From the NCBI GenBank assembly GCA_016584495.1, contig WAID01000009.1:4464001-4528000 (forward strand): 64,000 nt of DNA. The letters are read 5' to 3'. The position numbers and the translations under genes were made by a program. The notes beneath the pieces were generated by a model. It saw only the letters and a program-made list of their open reading frames with translations. It ran no database searches and was not told where the DNA came from. Position 1 is the first letter of the stretch, and each line of letters starts with the position of its first letter. This DNA is from Celoporthe dispersa. Lineage: Eukaryota > Ascomycota > Sordariomycetes > Diaporthales > Cryphonectriaceae. Of the stretch, positions 48,501-61,085 are shown one piece after another.

Positions 48501-49128
48501 TCTCATGCACGTACATGATAAGGTATGAGAATATGTACAAACATATAAGGCCATATTAGAAATATTTGGAAATTGATGGTTTTGCAACATTGACTTGTTC
48601 ACGTTGAAAAAGGTCAGCGTGAAGTTTCTCATTTCAGGTTTGAAAATTGTAGTATTGGTGAGTGTTCTCGATAGTATGTATGGTTACCTCGTCCGCCCCC
48701 ATATCTTTGTAATACAAGCAGAAATTTCCGGGCAAAAAAAAATAAACATATGACACACATACAAACACTTGAAATGACAGACATCCCCAGTGCAGACTGG
48801 AAATGTGTCTGTCATAGGTAGGGGACGGGCATCGCACGAAAGTAGGTGGGTATAGTTAACAGAGAAGAATTTCAATAGGTGGATCCCTAGAATATGACTA
48901 TTACAAAGTTACTGATATATTTTTAACAATGAAATGAGTAACACCTGGTTCTTATATTCCAAGTATTTCTGATAATGCAGAAATTTGTCTATAATAAGTG
49001 ATCCAGAGAGGGTATCTGGACTTGCTCGGCGCACTGCCTCCTAATCGGGGCGGAGCACCTGACGGCTACTATTTTGCGTACAGGCCAACCTTGCTTTTGT
49101 TTCTGAATCGCTCCACGATTAACTCCCA
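48501..49128. other. Convergent intergenic region
   Basis: About 630 AT-rich bases between the 3' ends of the PKS and the following P450. Nothing else is seen. Confidence 0.5.
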
Positions 49129-50998
49129 CTACAGTTCTACTTCTGCCCTGCGTCCTCGCACGCTAACCTTCACTGTCGGATCCGAGTCCATCATGATTCC
49201 GTTGGTGAAAATCCTGGGAGGCGGACTGGAGGAACTCAGCTGCCAGTCGTACTTGAGCAGCATGTGACACAGCGCGATCTTGATCTCGTTGGCGGCGAGG
49301 AAGCGGCCTGGGCAAGCATGCCTGCCATGTCCAAAAGCGATGTGCTCGGCGCGAGTCGTCGTCAGTTGCCATACGTTATCGTTTCCTGGCTGCTCCCGTA
49401 GGCGTAGAAATCGGTATCCGTCGAACTTGTCCGGCTCCGGATACACACTCGAGTCCCACATCGCCTGACAGGAGACGCCGACCTTTGTGCCTTTAGGGAT
49501 CAGAGTACCGTCCGGCAGACGCGTGTCACTCATGGCTACGCGGTTCATGTTGACTATTCCAATTGTAAACCTGGTGAACTTTAAGGACAGTGGAGAGGAT
49601 ATGGTGTAAACACAACGTACCTGACATGGGAGGCTTCAATCTCTGTGCCTCCTTAACCACGCTGTCCATCAACTTGAGCTTGTAGAGAGAGGCATGCTTC
49701 AGCCCCTCACCTGCCAATACAGAGATGATCTCCTCCCGCAGAGGCTGGATATACTCGGGATTTTGTAGAAGGCAGTACATGGTGTGCGCCAACAGGTCTG
49801 TGGTCGTGTGGATGGCCGCCACGGCTAGATTGAGCTGAAAGGCGGCCGGGTAATACTGAAGCTTCCTTTCCCGCGCTATCTGCTCGGTCCATTCGATCGT
49901 ATCAGACTTTTCAGCCAGTGTAGTCGAAGATGCCCTCTCGGCGCGTCGCCTCTCCATGACAGGCCCTATGATCGATTCAGCTTCTTTGAGCTGCGCTCTC
50001 ACCTTTGTGCCCTTGGTAGGAACCAGTGAATGACGAATTGCAGAAACCTGGGGTATGTTCTGAGCTCGTAAGACGCAAGGAATGAGTCCACCGTGTAGTT
50101 CTTGGTGATTCGGAGCCATGACGCATTATGAGTGACATCTTCGTCTCCCAGGAATACTCTTGCAGAAAGACGAGCCACGAGGTCGAGGAGCCCATCTTTC
50201 AAGCCCACTTCATGCCAGTCTACCAGAAGCATCAGTATACATGCATCTAACACGGGGAAGATTTAAGACAAGTACCTTTGGTGCGAGGGAATATATCTGT
50301 GCACGCTGCAGCTGTTTCCTCGGATAGTGGATCAGTTAATCTGCCTTCGTAGCGTCAGAAACGAATGCGCGGGACACGTTCATGGTCAGAATTAAAATAC
50401 TCAGAGATTGGGTGAGTCTCGTTTTGACCATATCGTTTAACAAGCTGCTCCTTGTAGCTTCATGGAAAGGCTCGAACCCAGGTATATGAGCACATGTAGA
50501 CTATTAGTCTTAGATTAGCTTTCCCATTGTGTCAGGCGTGAATGTTGCATCATCATACCTCTTTCATATACTCGGCGAAGTTGAAATTCTCAATGTTCCG
50601 AACGTCATTGGCCATGGACGGAGGGAATATGAGCATCTCCCCAAGCTCAGAGATAACACGGAACGGCCTCGACGTGCCAAACTGAATTTTTGTCAGGTTT
50701 TCATCAGGCTATGTTTACTATTTTCTTTTTGCGGAGAAAACACACTTGCTTCAGTCCACGTTCGACCACCCCGCGGGCATCAACTGTGAAGCTTTCCTTG
50801 GCTTTCGCCCCACTGATATCCCAAGATGATTTGTCTGTAGCGAGGGGGGAATTGAGAGAGTCCAGACCGACTGCGTACGACCCAGATCAAGACAACGGCC
50901 ACGATGCTCGTAGCCCACATGACTGGTGTATAAGACGCCGCTTCAGCGGCTTCAAGCATCGTGCCTGACGATCGATTTGCAAATAAAGTGGAATCCAT
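49129..50998 (-). CDS. Cytochrome P450 monooxygenase (second)
   Basis: A microsomal P450 of the same broad fungal class as the one at 18.9 kb. The first exon (from the ATG at 50998) carries a membrane segment, then a Pro-rich hinge. Later exons contain FRVISELGEMLIFPP, GFEPFHEATR, DLVARLSARVFLGDE, AAIHTTTDLLAHTMY (I helix, with His where AGxxT is more usual), KEAQRLKP (ExxR) and heme loop FGHGRHACPGRFLA. The stop is at 49129. Two frame breaks interrupt conserved sequence: the six-base G run 50844-50849 (plus letters) just after the hinge is one base too long, and the T triplet 50004-50006 is one too short. Both are homopolymer positions and no nonsense substitution was noted. It is convergent with the PKS and divergent from the acyltransferase. 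Exact inner exon limits were not all resolved. Confidence 0.88.
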
Positions 50999-52187
50999 AG
51001 CTTAAACAGTTTAGTTGCCTTAATCTTGTTTGCGTGAGAAGCATGCATGCATGCAAAGTGACAGCATGTGCTATGGTCGAGAAGCACCTGGGATCCTGCA
51101 TATGTAACAAAATGATTACCACGCTTTCTGCGCCGCGCCTGAGATTGTTTACTTTGCCATGTGGCTGGGAGCAGGTACCTAGTAATTTCGGCCTAGGCCA
51201 CACCACTATCAGCCGTCTTTCCTCAGACCAATCCTTTGTCATCCTACACAGTTGATAGGTGCTCGTTGTGTCTACAGTCTAATTACATTCCCAGGTAGAC
51301 ATACTCATCCATGCGGCACAGGCCGAATTGTCCCGTACGCAGAGGGATCTAGTATATTGATTCAGCCGAAACCATCCCAGTTACCCTTACACGGTAGAAT
51401 TGGCCCAGAATGGAGAGAGTTACATTCGCTTGATTCGGGATTTCCACACCAAAGGAACCTTGTCTGGCAGGAGTTGCTCAGGGAGGAACAGACAGCCAAT
51501 GATGTCCGCCCAAGTGTTATTCCGCCTGCTGTACTTTCCAAGATGTGTATTGTGAATCACTGTGGAAAAAAAAGATCAAGCTCCGTTCGAAAATCCTTTG
51601 CGAACTGTCGTTAAAACTCCTATCGGGAAGTCCTCACCCTCACCTGGGGAACAGGATTTCGGTATTATCTGCCTGAGGTGGACCTGATGCTTGGTAGCTC
51701 AAGGAAGGATCCTTAGCAGTGCCACTAGCGGTGCTTCTAGAAGGATAGACAAAATAGGGGGGATTTTTGGGCACAGTTCGAACCGCCTACACTCGGAGCA
51801 TTTCGGGAGAATATTCCCGAACTTCAGCTGGGCGTACAATTCAGTCCCATGTCAAGCATCTGAGCGGACTGGAGTACCCACAAAGCGCCTTTCGATACGC
51901 AGAGGTGGTATGGTCTAGAGAAGTCATGTTTAAAAGCCCTGGGCTAGTTTGTCAGGCAGGATTACCGCACGTTTCTCGGCTAATATTCTTGGTATGCACC
52001 TGCCTGGATTACTGCCGACACATTGAACGGTGAAACGGTCGAGTGAGTTTGAGGACTTGATGGCAAGATCTCGAGAAGGGCGGTGGCAGACATATAGCAA
52101 TTTGTTTATGAACAGCTTGGAAATCCCTGCATCCTGCAATGCAAAAGCCTCTATGCTCAAGAAAGTTTCTTGTTTCCAACTATCAAA
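50999..52187. promoter_or_regulatory. Shared divergent promoter of P450 and acyltransferase
   Basis: About 1.2 kb between two divergent cluster genes. The P450 leader contains a GCATGCATGCATGC repeat at 51041-51054. No gene is recognised. Confidence 0.45.
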
Positions 52188-53719
52188 ATGTGCGGTCTAT
52201 TTGGCAGCAGAGCGCCAGTGTTGCCTGAAACAATTCCTACCGATGAAATCATCCCGCTGAATCCGCTAGATGATATCGACTACTTGCGCAGTGTCTGTCT
52301 GGTTGTGACGCACAGATACGACGATGTCCTGGACCCTGAGAAGCTTCGTTATGCTCTCGAGAGGCTCGTGGACCTACCAGGCTGGCGCAAAATGGGCGCT
52401 CGGCTTAGGCTGAATGTACATATGCAAGAAAATCTAAAACTGTAAAGCTTACAAGCTAACCGCTGAGTAGAAATCGGGAAAGTTGGAATACCATGTGCCA
52501 GAGCGATACGACGAGAAGCGGCCCGGCATAGGGTACTCGCACGTCTCTTACGATATCTCAATCAAAGAGCATCCCTTGGCCTCGAGAATACCTCGAGCGA
52601 CTGAGAAGCCGACGGTGGCGGCCGATCCCAACGAGTTCCTCGAATTGGCGCGTAGCGAGGATGGACCAAGATTTTTCGAGGACTACATCACCCGAGACGT
52701 GCCCCAGCTTGCTCTGCACATCGTTTCGTTCACCGACGCAACTCTGGCATCTCTGAGTTTTCCGCATACTTTTACCGACGGCACAGGAGGGGGCACATCT
52801 ACCGCGCTTGGTCTCTCGCTCTTCAGGAGAGATTTAATGAGATTGCCGAGTTCCACGGCTACAACCACGACCCTCTGGCCACATTCGGAGCCAACCCGAC
52901 GGAGCCGTATGTCTACGCGGACAAACTTTTGACAGGGTGGAAGAAATGGCTCTTCATGCTTCGCCAATTGTATTTGAGCGTGCGTTACGGGACCGAATCG
53001 CGTGTGCTCTGCATGCCGGGGCCCTACTTGGCCCAACTTCGAAAGCAGGCAATTGAAGAGATCAGAGCGGAAACGGGGATCCGAACGCCTTTGTCAGCGA
53101 CAACGACGTCCTCACTGCCTGGTTCACACAAATCGCCATGTCTGGCATGTCTCGGAACTCCAACAGGACAATCCGAATCATGACGGCGTTCAGACTCCTC
53201 GGCGTTGTGGCAAACAAATATCTCCCCGATGGGAAAGCCTATGTCGCCAACGCAGTGACCGAGGTGTGGACATTTCTCAAAGCGCGCGACGTCTCCAGCA
53301 AACCACTGAGCTATACGGCCTACGCGATCCGGCGTTCGATGATCGAGGCAGGCACACCGGAACAGATCGAAGCACTAGCGGCCATCAAGAGGGAGGCCTC
53401 AGAGGCTACCGGGCTTGTCCTGCCAGCTATTTTTGGCGACGTCACCATGAACATGATCAACTTTACTAACAATACCAAGAGCAAGTTCTTTGAGACTGAC
53501 TTGTCAGCTGCTATTATTAAGGAAGGGCTCCCTCGTGCTACACGTTCTACTCCACCGGGCTTCCCGTCGTATATCCAGTTCAATGCTTGGTCCCCAAGGT
53601 TTCAGCTACGTGATATCCTCCCCATTATGGGAAGAGATGCTGCGGGTAACTATTGGCTTGTAGGGGCTCTGCGGGAGAATGTTTGGAGCATGATCGACAA
53701 GAAGCTAAAGGAGGCTTGA
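52188..53719 (+). CDS. BAHD-type acyltransferase (transferase family PF02458-like)
   Basis: This probably transfers an acyl group from acyl-CoA to a hydroxyl of the product, like trichothecene-type O-acyltransferases of fungal clusters. Exons 52188-52415 and 52471-53719 give about 492 aa, a normal family length. The catalytic HxxxD motif is HTFTD, near 52770, and the N-terminal PLDDIDYLRSVCLVV and C-terminal FNAWSPRFQLRDILP segments are typical. The intron (52416-52470, GTACAT...GAGTAG) is phase 0. Two shifts break the second exon: the five-base G run 52789-52793 and the four-base G run 53075-53078 are each one base short of what keeps the homologous frame. No internal nonsense substitutions are seen. 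It is divergent from the preceding P450. The acyl donor and acceptor are unknown. Confidence 0.82.
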
Positions 53720-54088
53720 TGTCATGCAGATGATGTTTTTGGCAATGAATCCTCTTGTCTTAACCATTTCTATGTATCTCGAGAGACATACCAATATCTT
53801 TTCACACAACAATATCTCCCAAGCAGTTTACGTATTTAAATCCCTCCGTGATCAAAGCAAACAACTGGCCCATATCACTCTCGCCAAGCAACTGTCGGAC
53901 TCTCCAGTGAATTATTGGCATAACCGACATAAAGACCACGTCGACCAGCCCTTCACGTACTTGCGTAGTATGCCAGTTGTACCAACGTATCGTTACATTT
54001 TTACCGCAGATTCAGTGAGCACATACCATGTATCATCTCAGGGCCGTATAAAGCTTGTATTCATTGTATTCTGTTCTAGGCCTACAGA
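53720..54088. other. Convergent intergenic region
   Basis: About 370 AT-rich bases between the 3' ends of the acyltransferase and the CYP505-type gene. Nothing else is seen. Confidence 0.5.
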
Positions 54089-57000
54089 TCAATTAAATAC
54101 ATCTATAGCCCACCTGTCATTCTTCAGCCCCTCAAACCACTCCCTGCCGCTCTCCCAACTCATGTCCCGGCCATCTTTCTTGGCAGCGTCAACACAGATG
54201 TCGATCAACATGTTCTTTACGCCTTCGCCCACTGCTCGACCACCGCAAATGTAAATCTTCGCACCCCTTTCCCACAGGCTCATTACTTCTTCTCTTTCCT
54301 TCCACAATCGGTCCTGAACATGCCTACACCCGTGACTTTCCTCCGCCTTCAGACTGTAGGCTCTATGCACCGAGGACACCGCACCGCTAGTTTCCCATGC
54401 GTCGAATTCTGTACGGTACAGGTCATCCATGGCCGCATCGCGACAACCAAAGAACAACACTGCTGGGGCCAATGGCTTGTCTTGCCCGGCACTCTGCAGT
54501 GCAGCTCGTTCTTCGATAAAGCCTCGGAAGGGAGCGATACCCGTACCAGCTGCGACCATGATGACTGGCGTGCTTCTATCGTCACTCTCAGGCAAGTGGA
54601 AAGCCACGTGCGATGGACGTACTGCGACGTGTAGCACGTCGCCCTCTCTCAGACCGGATAAGTAGGTTGTGGCAACGCCCACATTCCCTGCATGTTCGTC
54701 CAGCACTGAGTACGTCAGGATGGCGTGACGTGGCTTCGAGAGAGGGGAAGAACTGATGCTGTACTGCCTTACACGCATTGGAGGGAGCATGCGTAGGAAT
54801 GCCGAGAGGGTTAGGTGGACACTGGTATTTGTCTCAAGGAGATCGAGGACGGAGATACGCTTGGCCACAATTTCGGAGGTGTAGCAATCGTCTGCGGCAA
54901 GGGATCGGATTTTGACCTTTGCGCCCTCGTCTTGGGTAAAATCTGCGAGGGTGAGGATATTGCGTTTCGTCGCAGGTTGCGACAACTCGACATAAGAGCC
55001 AAAGATTTCGATAGCCGGAACTGACTTGTCGCCTGGTAATGGAGTAAGAGTATTCGCTGAGATAGTCAGGTGAGCATCCCAAGGAAGGTGGAAATGCCGC
55101 ATCACTCGGTAAACAGTCTCCCTCGGATTGATGGGAAGAACGGCAAGATAATCCCCTGCTCGATACGTCTCGTCCAGAGGCAGTTGGATTTCCATGTGTC
55201 GCTTCTGTACAGATGCATTGTCGGCAGTCAGGACGCTGGTAGCCACCACACTTGCCTCTTTGACGTCTTGATAATGCAATATTGACTTTCGCGGGCTCGA
55301 AACCTGTACTGTCAACGCCGGCTCCTCAGGTACAGCAGCCCCGTACTTTGTGGTCATGGCGGGCCAGAAGACGTCGTCCTCCCAGGTCTCGAAGTCTGTG
55401 AAAATGGTGCCCGCTGCAACATCACAGAAGCCGAGTGGTGCGATCCTGCGAGCGCCGTGTTTTGCCATAGTAGCGTCTATCAATTTGGGAATGCGGTGAA
55501 ATGTAGATGCCCAGTCATGATGTCCGCAACCGAAGACGGCGTACGAGACATTCGTAAGATCTCCACTGTCCATGGTCTCAAGCCAATCCACGAATCGTGC
55601 TGCATTATCAGGTGGCTGTCCTTCGTACGAAGCCGTGATGATGACCACCGGCTCGTTGAGAGGCAGCTTACCGATGGCATTGTCAGCAATGTCCACAACC
55701 TTAGCATAGAAACCGCGCGAGAAGGCATTGGCAGCAAGTGTCTCGGCTATAGACTGGCAAGTCCCGCTGTTGGAACCATAGTAAATGTTCAGATGTGTTG
55801 CCTTTTCTGTGACAGTTGTCATCCGTGGAAGCCCATTCTTCGCGACAGCTGACTTTGAGCTCACGGGTGGGGCCGTGCCCGCCAATTTGCGCTCGAGCTG
55901 GGTGGCTGTTAGTCCATTGCGGAGAACAGCACGGATCTGGAGCCCATCGGGCTTGACTGTTAATGTCTGCTTGAGAGATAGCGAGTAGTTTGGATTGTCG
56001 AGAGTGAAGTCGAAGTTTTGTAATAGCATAGCTACCACAAGGGTGGCCTCCTGCCATGCAAACGGCCTGCCAATGCAGGCACGGGCGCCGTTTCCGAATG
56101 GCTTCCAGCAATTGGGAAACTCCTTATTCAGGTGCTCGAAATTTTCGTCGAGCATTCTGTCAGGATTAAATTCCATAGCGTCCTCGCCATACACCTTGGG
56201 GTCGAGATGAGACCGTGTAAGGAGCAGGAGGATCAGCTCATTAGCTGGAATACGGTAACGACCGCCGATGATCTCGTCCTTCTTAGCTGCAACGTTGAAG
56301 ACGGGGATGGTCGGGTTCAGACGCAGGGCCTCTCTTAAGACCTAGTGGTATTGTTAGTCTGTAAGCTTACGAACACTCGGATTTCCATGAGCACTAACCG
56401 CCGATATATAGGACAATTTCGACAAATGCTCGAACTTGATTGGTCCCTGGCTGCAGACGCTGTCTACTTCCTCTTGAGCTTTCTTGTACGCTTCAGGGTT
56501 GGTGATAAGATGATAAAACGTAAACGAAAGAAGCCCCGACGTGGTTTCATGCCCGGCAATCAGGAAGGTTATGAGGTTGTCAAGAATGCTCTGGTCGCTC
56601 ACTCTCTGGCCAGTCTTGGAGTCGACGCCGTTGAGCATTGCAGAGAGAAGATCCTTGCGTGTATCAAGGCCCCCTTCGCTCCTGCGTGACTGAAGGACTT
56701 CATCGGCTGTCTTCCTCAGAATCTCGATGTTGCTAAAGAACCGCCGGTCCTTTCCCTTGTAGAATATTGAGGGTATTGGCAACCTTGAGGCTCTATTGCC
56801 AGTCTCGACCAAGAAATCACACATAGCCTTTATGAACGGATGAAGGTTATCCTTATAAAAGCTGTTGAACCGGAAGTCCATGGAACACAGAGCGATTGTG
56901 TCGAGTGTCAGCCTGGTGAAATCTTCGGTAATTGTGATCGGGTTATCTTTCCCATGTCTCGCCCATTTTAAGGCTAATTGGCTGGCAATGTCAAACATTC

Positions 57001-57548
57001 CGTCAAACCAGACGGGAAGAGATGAGGGCCCAAACGCTGGCATGAGAACCCTGTGTGCAATACCCCAATTGAGCTCCTCCGTTTGAGCCTGCGTGGCATG
57101 TGAGCGGAATTCTCCTCTCCCTATCGGGCGCGTCGACTTACTGTTAAAAGTCCATCATGCACTCCGTGTCTCATTTCCTAAAGGGTCAAATATATGTATC
57201 GTCAGCGGGAAGTTCTCGATATGATTGCAAGCTTTTTGACGTATACGTACCCTTAAGCCTTGTATGGTTTTGGGAAAGCGCTTCTCGTCACAGAGTTCAT
57301 TCACGAGGTCGTGGCTTGAGACAATCAAGATAGTTTGGCCGGGTAACCGCATACGATATATCTCGCCTTCCTCATTCGAGGAAAGTCAGTGTGTGCCTCA
57401 CTAAATTTGGACCTTGCACTCGTGGTAGCCTACCATGTTTTTCTGCCAATTCGCACAATGATCGCAGAGGCAACTGAAAGTCAAGGTCTAGAATGTTCCC
57501 CAGAATAGGCCAACCAGGAGGCTCGGGAATAGGAATTGTGTTTGCCAT
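54089..57548 (-). CDS. CYP505-type self-sufficient P450-reductase fusion
   Basis: A P450 fused to its own NADPH-cytochrome P450 reductase, like P450foxy, BM3 and Fum6. Minus-strand exons 57548-57434, 57366-57251, 57177-57142, 57088-56400 and 56342-54089 join without a break to 1069 aa, the normal length. The N-terminus (IPIPEPPGWPILGNI) has no membrane anchor, so the enzyme is probably cytosolic or peripheral. The I helix is FLIAGHETTSG, the ExxR motif is REALR, and the heme loop FGNGARACIGRPFA has the ligand Cys near residue 408. An FMN domain (YGSNSGTC, ASYEGQPPDNA, FGCGHHDWA) follows, then the FAD/NADPH domain (RQYSISSSP, GTGIAPFRGF, YICGG). Relatives hydroxylate fatty-acyl or polyketide chains near their ends. 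In this cluster it probably oxidises the polyketide. An alternative ATG lies two codons upstream. Confidence 0.95.
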
Positions 57549-59217
57549 AATCACAAATGATGAGCTCTAGATAGAGGTTGGAGATCAAACGACTGTGTTG
57601 ATCTGATGGAATAGAGGCATGTCTTCGTTAAAACAAATGCTTCCTTCCCAGCAACTTGTAAAAAGGCCAATGGGACCATTACAAATCGTGTCTCAAATCC
57701 AAGGAAAATTACACGCATGCGTCTTTCAAGGGCTTCAAGCTAATTCGTTCGGTCATATTCTTCATCATGGTTCGAGGCGCATGGTTCGATATCGTTCGAC
57801 CATCTGCATCGGAACTAGTCGCCAGTCTAGGTAAGTGAGTATTGATGTAGGATCTGTCTGTCTCGATCATCTAGAACTTGCACTGTCAATCGGCTGCTTA
57901 TTCTTGAGACCTGGTAGCCTGGGAGCTTGTCAAAATTTCCGAAAAGGGAGATACTGTAGATCTTACGACGAGGATCGTTGAACCAATCGGTAATTTTCGG
58001 CTACTCCGACGGTACACCGGGGCTATCCTCTGGCGTAACTGGGGAAAAGGATCACGCCTGGACTGTGCCAGTTGTCTTGACATATTGAAGTCAATTATTA
58101 TAGAGACATCGAACGGAGTGAAAAAGCAATATCGTGTGTATTCGAGTGCCGCAAGAACTTGAGCAGGAATAGCGTCGTATCACCGTGCCGCAGCGGTGAG
58201 ACCCTGGGAACACCTGGGCACATGTAGAAGTTTGGTAATGGGTTTTGTGATGCATCTGGCATACGGTACATGCGAACGCCTTTTTTTCTTTTTAAGCCAT
58301 GTGAATCTTTGGACGAGATCTTGGAAGAAAGAGGAGTGTCGAAGAAAAACAAAAGTAGTTACAAGAAATTCACAGAAAAGTAATGTAAGTATTTATTTTG
58401 ATTCGAAATTCATTCACATAGTCAATAAATTTCATTCTCTATCTCCATTTCGAATCGTAATTTGATATTAAGAATCTATTAAATTTTCTTAATTCATGCG
58501 TGTATGACGAATCTCAGTATGAGCCTTGAACTTACGAGGTAAACCTTTTATTAAAGAAATCTTAGCTGCAGGCCGGCAGTCTGCAGCACTGCATTTTGAA
58601 CTGGGTTGTAGCCGGAACTAGGTGAGTTACAGCAAAATTTCCACAAAAGGAGTGTACCTGTCCTGATTTCCATGCAGCCCTGTAGATCGTAAGCGACAGC
58701 TACCCTTACAGCCTGCAACCCCCCCCCCCCTTATCTGGAGTCGCATAAGGGATCGGGCAAGTCGCATACTGATTTGCTTGTACAAAAATGATAGATTGGC
58801 GTAGGCTCATCTTCTCACTCGAGCGGGGTCATCCTTCAGGAATCTGAAGGAAGTGGAACGGAGCTCAATCTCTGAAGGGGAAAAATAGCATGAGCTGAAA
58901 GTCGAGCTTGACTCGGCTCAACGGCACCGCTGGTCCAACCAGGGACTCTTGGCCACACCAGAAGATCTTGTGGCGAATGCGAGGCTACTGAGCCATCGGA
59001 ATCCAGTAGTTTGAGATATCGTCAGACACGGCATGAATCAGTATTCCCCGACCCAGTTGGGAGCTTGTCAAATTAACATATATATACACATACCTCACAA
59101 GGGCATGTATCACGACTGTGAAACTGCAGTCCTCTTTTGTGGTATCACCTCACGGTTATCTGACCGTATCCTATCTTTATTAGTGTCTCGATTCGGTCAG
59201 TCATTCTTTTATTGACC
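57549..59217. promoter_or_regulatory. Shared divergent promoter of CYP505 gene and FAD oxidase
   Basis: About 1.67 kb with no recognisable gene. A run of C residues lies near 58720-58730, and a TATATATAC element near 59080-59088 lies about 130 bases upstream of the oxidase ATG. Confidence 0.45.
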
Positions 59218-61085
59218 ATGGCAGTTCTTACAAGATCTCTCCTTACTTCTTTATTCCTTGGCCTGGCCTCTGCAGATTCTTCCTGTAAGGTCCTGCCAGG
59301 TGATGACGACTGGCCTGCGACCTCCACATGGCAAAGTCTCAACCAAACAGTGGACGGACGTCTCATTGCGACTGTCCCGCTCCTTCTGTATGCCATTCGG
59401 ATTACCTTGGCACACTCGTTATGAACGACACTTACTCTACAACTGAGTGTGCGGCAGTGCAGGCGGAATGGCTGGACGACATAGTTTTGTAAGTTTTTCT
59501 GCGCATGCAACCCTTTTATTGATCCATTTATGGGTACGTCACTTACATGGCTCATGTTGCAGCATCGAGCATCCCGCTGAGGTCATGAACCCTTACTTTC
59601 AAAACCAGAGCTGCGACCCTTTCACCTCGGAGTCTACGACATGCGAGCTGGGCAACTACGTTAGCTATTCGATCAATGTCACCGGCGTGGACGATGTGAT
59701 AGCTGGTATCAACTTCGCAAAGAGAATAACGTCCGATTGGTTATCAAAAATACCGGCCATGAGTATGCCTCCCTCGCAATGATGCTGCATGGTGGGAAAG
59801 GGCTTGTGTTGACTTGAAGCATAGTTTCACTGGCAAGTCAACTGGAACGGGTGGCCTCGCCCTCTGGACACACAACCTGAACACCACCGATATCATGGAT
59901 TCGTACACCAATGGCAACTACACCGGCCCTGCCGTCAAGCTCGGAGCTGGTGTTATTGGAGCATATGTATACCCGGCGGTCGGTGCCGCTGGCTACCGAG
60001 TACTCGGAGGAGAGTGCCAGACAGTCGGGCTCGCTGGTGGTTACACCTCAGGAGGTGGGCATTCTCTACTCAACGGCCTCTACGGGATGGCTGCGGACGC
60101 AGTTCTTGAGTGGGAAGTTGTCACTGCCGATGGCGAGCATCTCATCGCAACTCCTTTTAACAACACTGACCTATACTGGGCCCTCAGTGGTGGCGGTGCC
60201 GGAACTTTTGGCGTTGTTCTCAGCATGACTACCAAGATCTTCGAGGATGGCCCCATCGGCAGTGGTTCTCTGAGCTTCAATTCGACCGCGGAGAACTTCT
60301 GGGAGGCAATCGAGGACCTTTGGGCGTGGTTGCCTCAGTATGTCGACGCTGGCCCCAACACTTTCGACTTCGAGATCAGTACTGCAGGATTCTCAACTAT
60401 TGCCCTGACTGTTCCTGACAAGAACGAAACCGAAGTCGCCCAGCTCCTGCAACCATTCTTTGACGCTCTGGATGCGAGAAATGTCAGCTACGACTTCACG
60501 CCAATGTCCGCGTCTAACTACCTCGATTACTACGACGAGTGGTTTGGTACCGGAATCTCTGAGGCTGGCCCTGCAAACATTCAGCTTGCCTCGCGTCTGA
60601 TCCCGCGGTCTGGCGTGCTCAATGCCACCCAGAACAAGGAAATTGTGGCGGCAATGAAGGCCTATACCGATGCTGAATACTGGGTGGTAGGCTGTCATGC
60701 CCTCAATGTCGCGGACATTGAGCACTACGACAATGCGGTCCTTCCCCAGTGGCGCAGTGCCGTGGCCATCTGCAACATCGCAAGCGTATGGGATTGGGAC
60801 GTCGAGTGGTCCGAGATGCAGGCCCGCAAGACTCTGATGGCCAACACTTTAATGCCGGGACTCGAGAATGCCACTTTGGGCGCCGGAACATACCTGAATG
60901 AAGTTGATGCGCAATGGAAAGGCGGACCTTCAGGCTGGAAGAACGAGCTGTATGGTGTAAACTACGACCGCTTGCTCGACATCAAGAACCAGTACGACCC
61001 CGACCATGTTTTCTATGCTTTGCATGCCGTGGGTAGCGAGTATTGGACTGTCGATGGCAGCGGTCGCCTTTGCAGCGCTGACTGA
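59218..61085 (+). CDS. Secreted berberine-bridge-type FAD-linked oxidase
   Basis: An FAD-binding PCMH-type oxidase with C-terminal BBE region. Such enzymes oxidise alcohols or form dienes in fungal pathways; solanapyrone synthase Sol5 is one example. Exons 59218-59488, 59563-59762 and 59825-61085 give about 577 aa. A signal peptide (LLTSLFLGLASA) is followed by many N-glycosylation sequons. The FAD-contact histidine lies in the GHD/FTGKS segment spanning the second splice, and GGECQTVGLAGGYTSGGGHS contains the cysteine used for bicovalent flavin. The C-terminus has NQYDPDHVF, the usual BBE ending. Two shifts break the frame: at the CC pair 59382-59383 and at the AAA run 59719-59721, each one base short. 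No nonsense substitutions are seen. It is the right-most recognised cluster enzyme, with a TATA-like element 130 bases upstream. Confidence 0.9.

Noticed and set aside
52188..53719. NRPS condensation domain supplied in trans
   Set aside because: The HxxxD motif is shared, but the length, N-terminus and C-terminus fit BAHD/PF02458 transferases better than a condensation domain.
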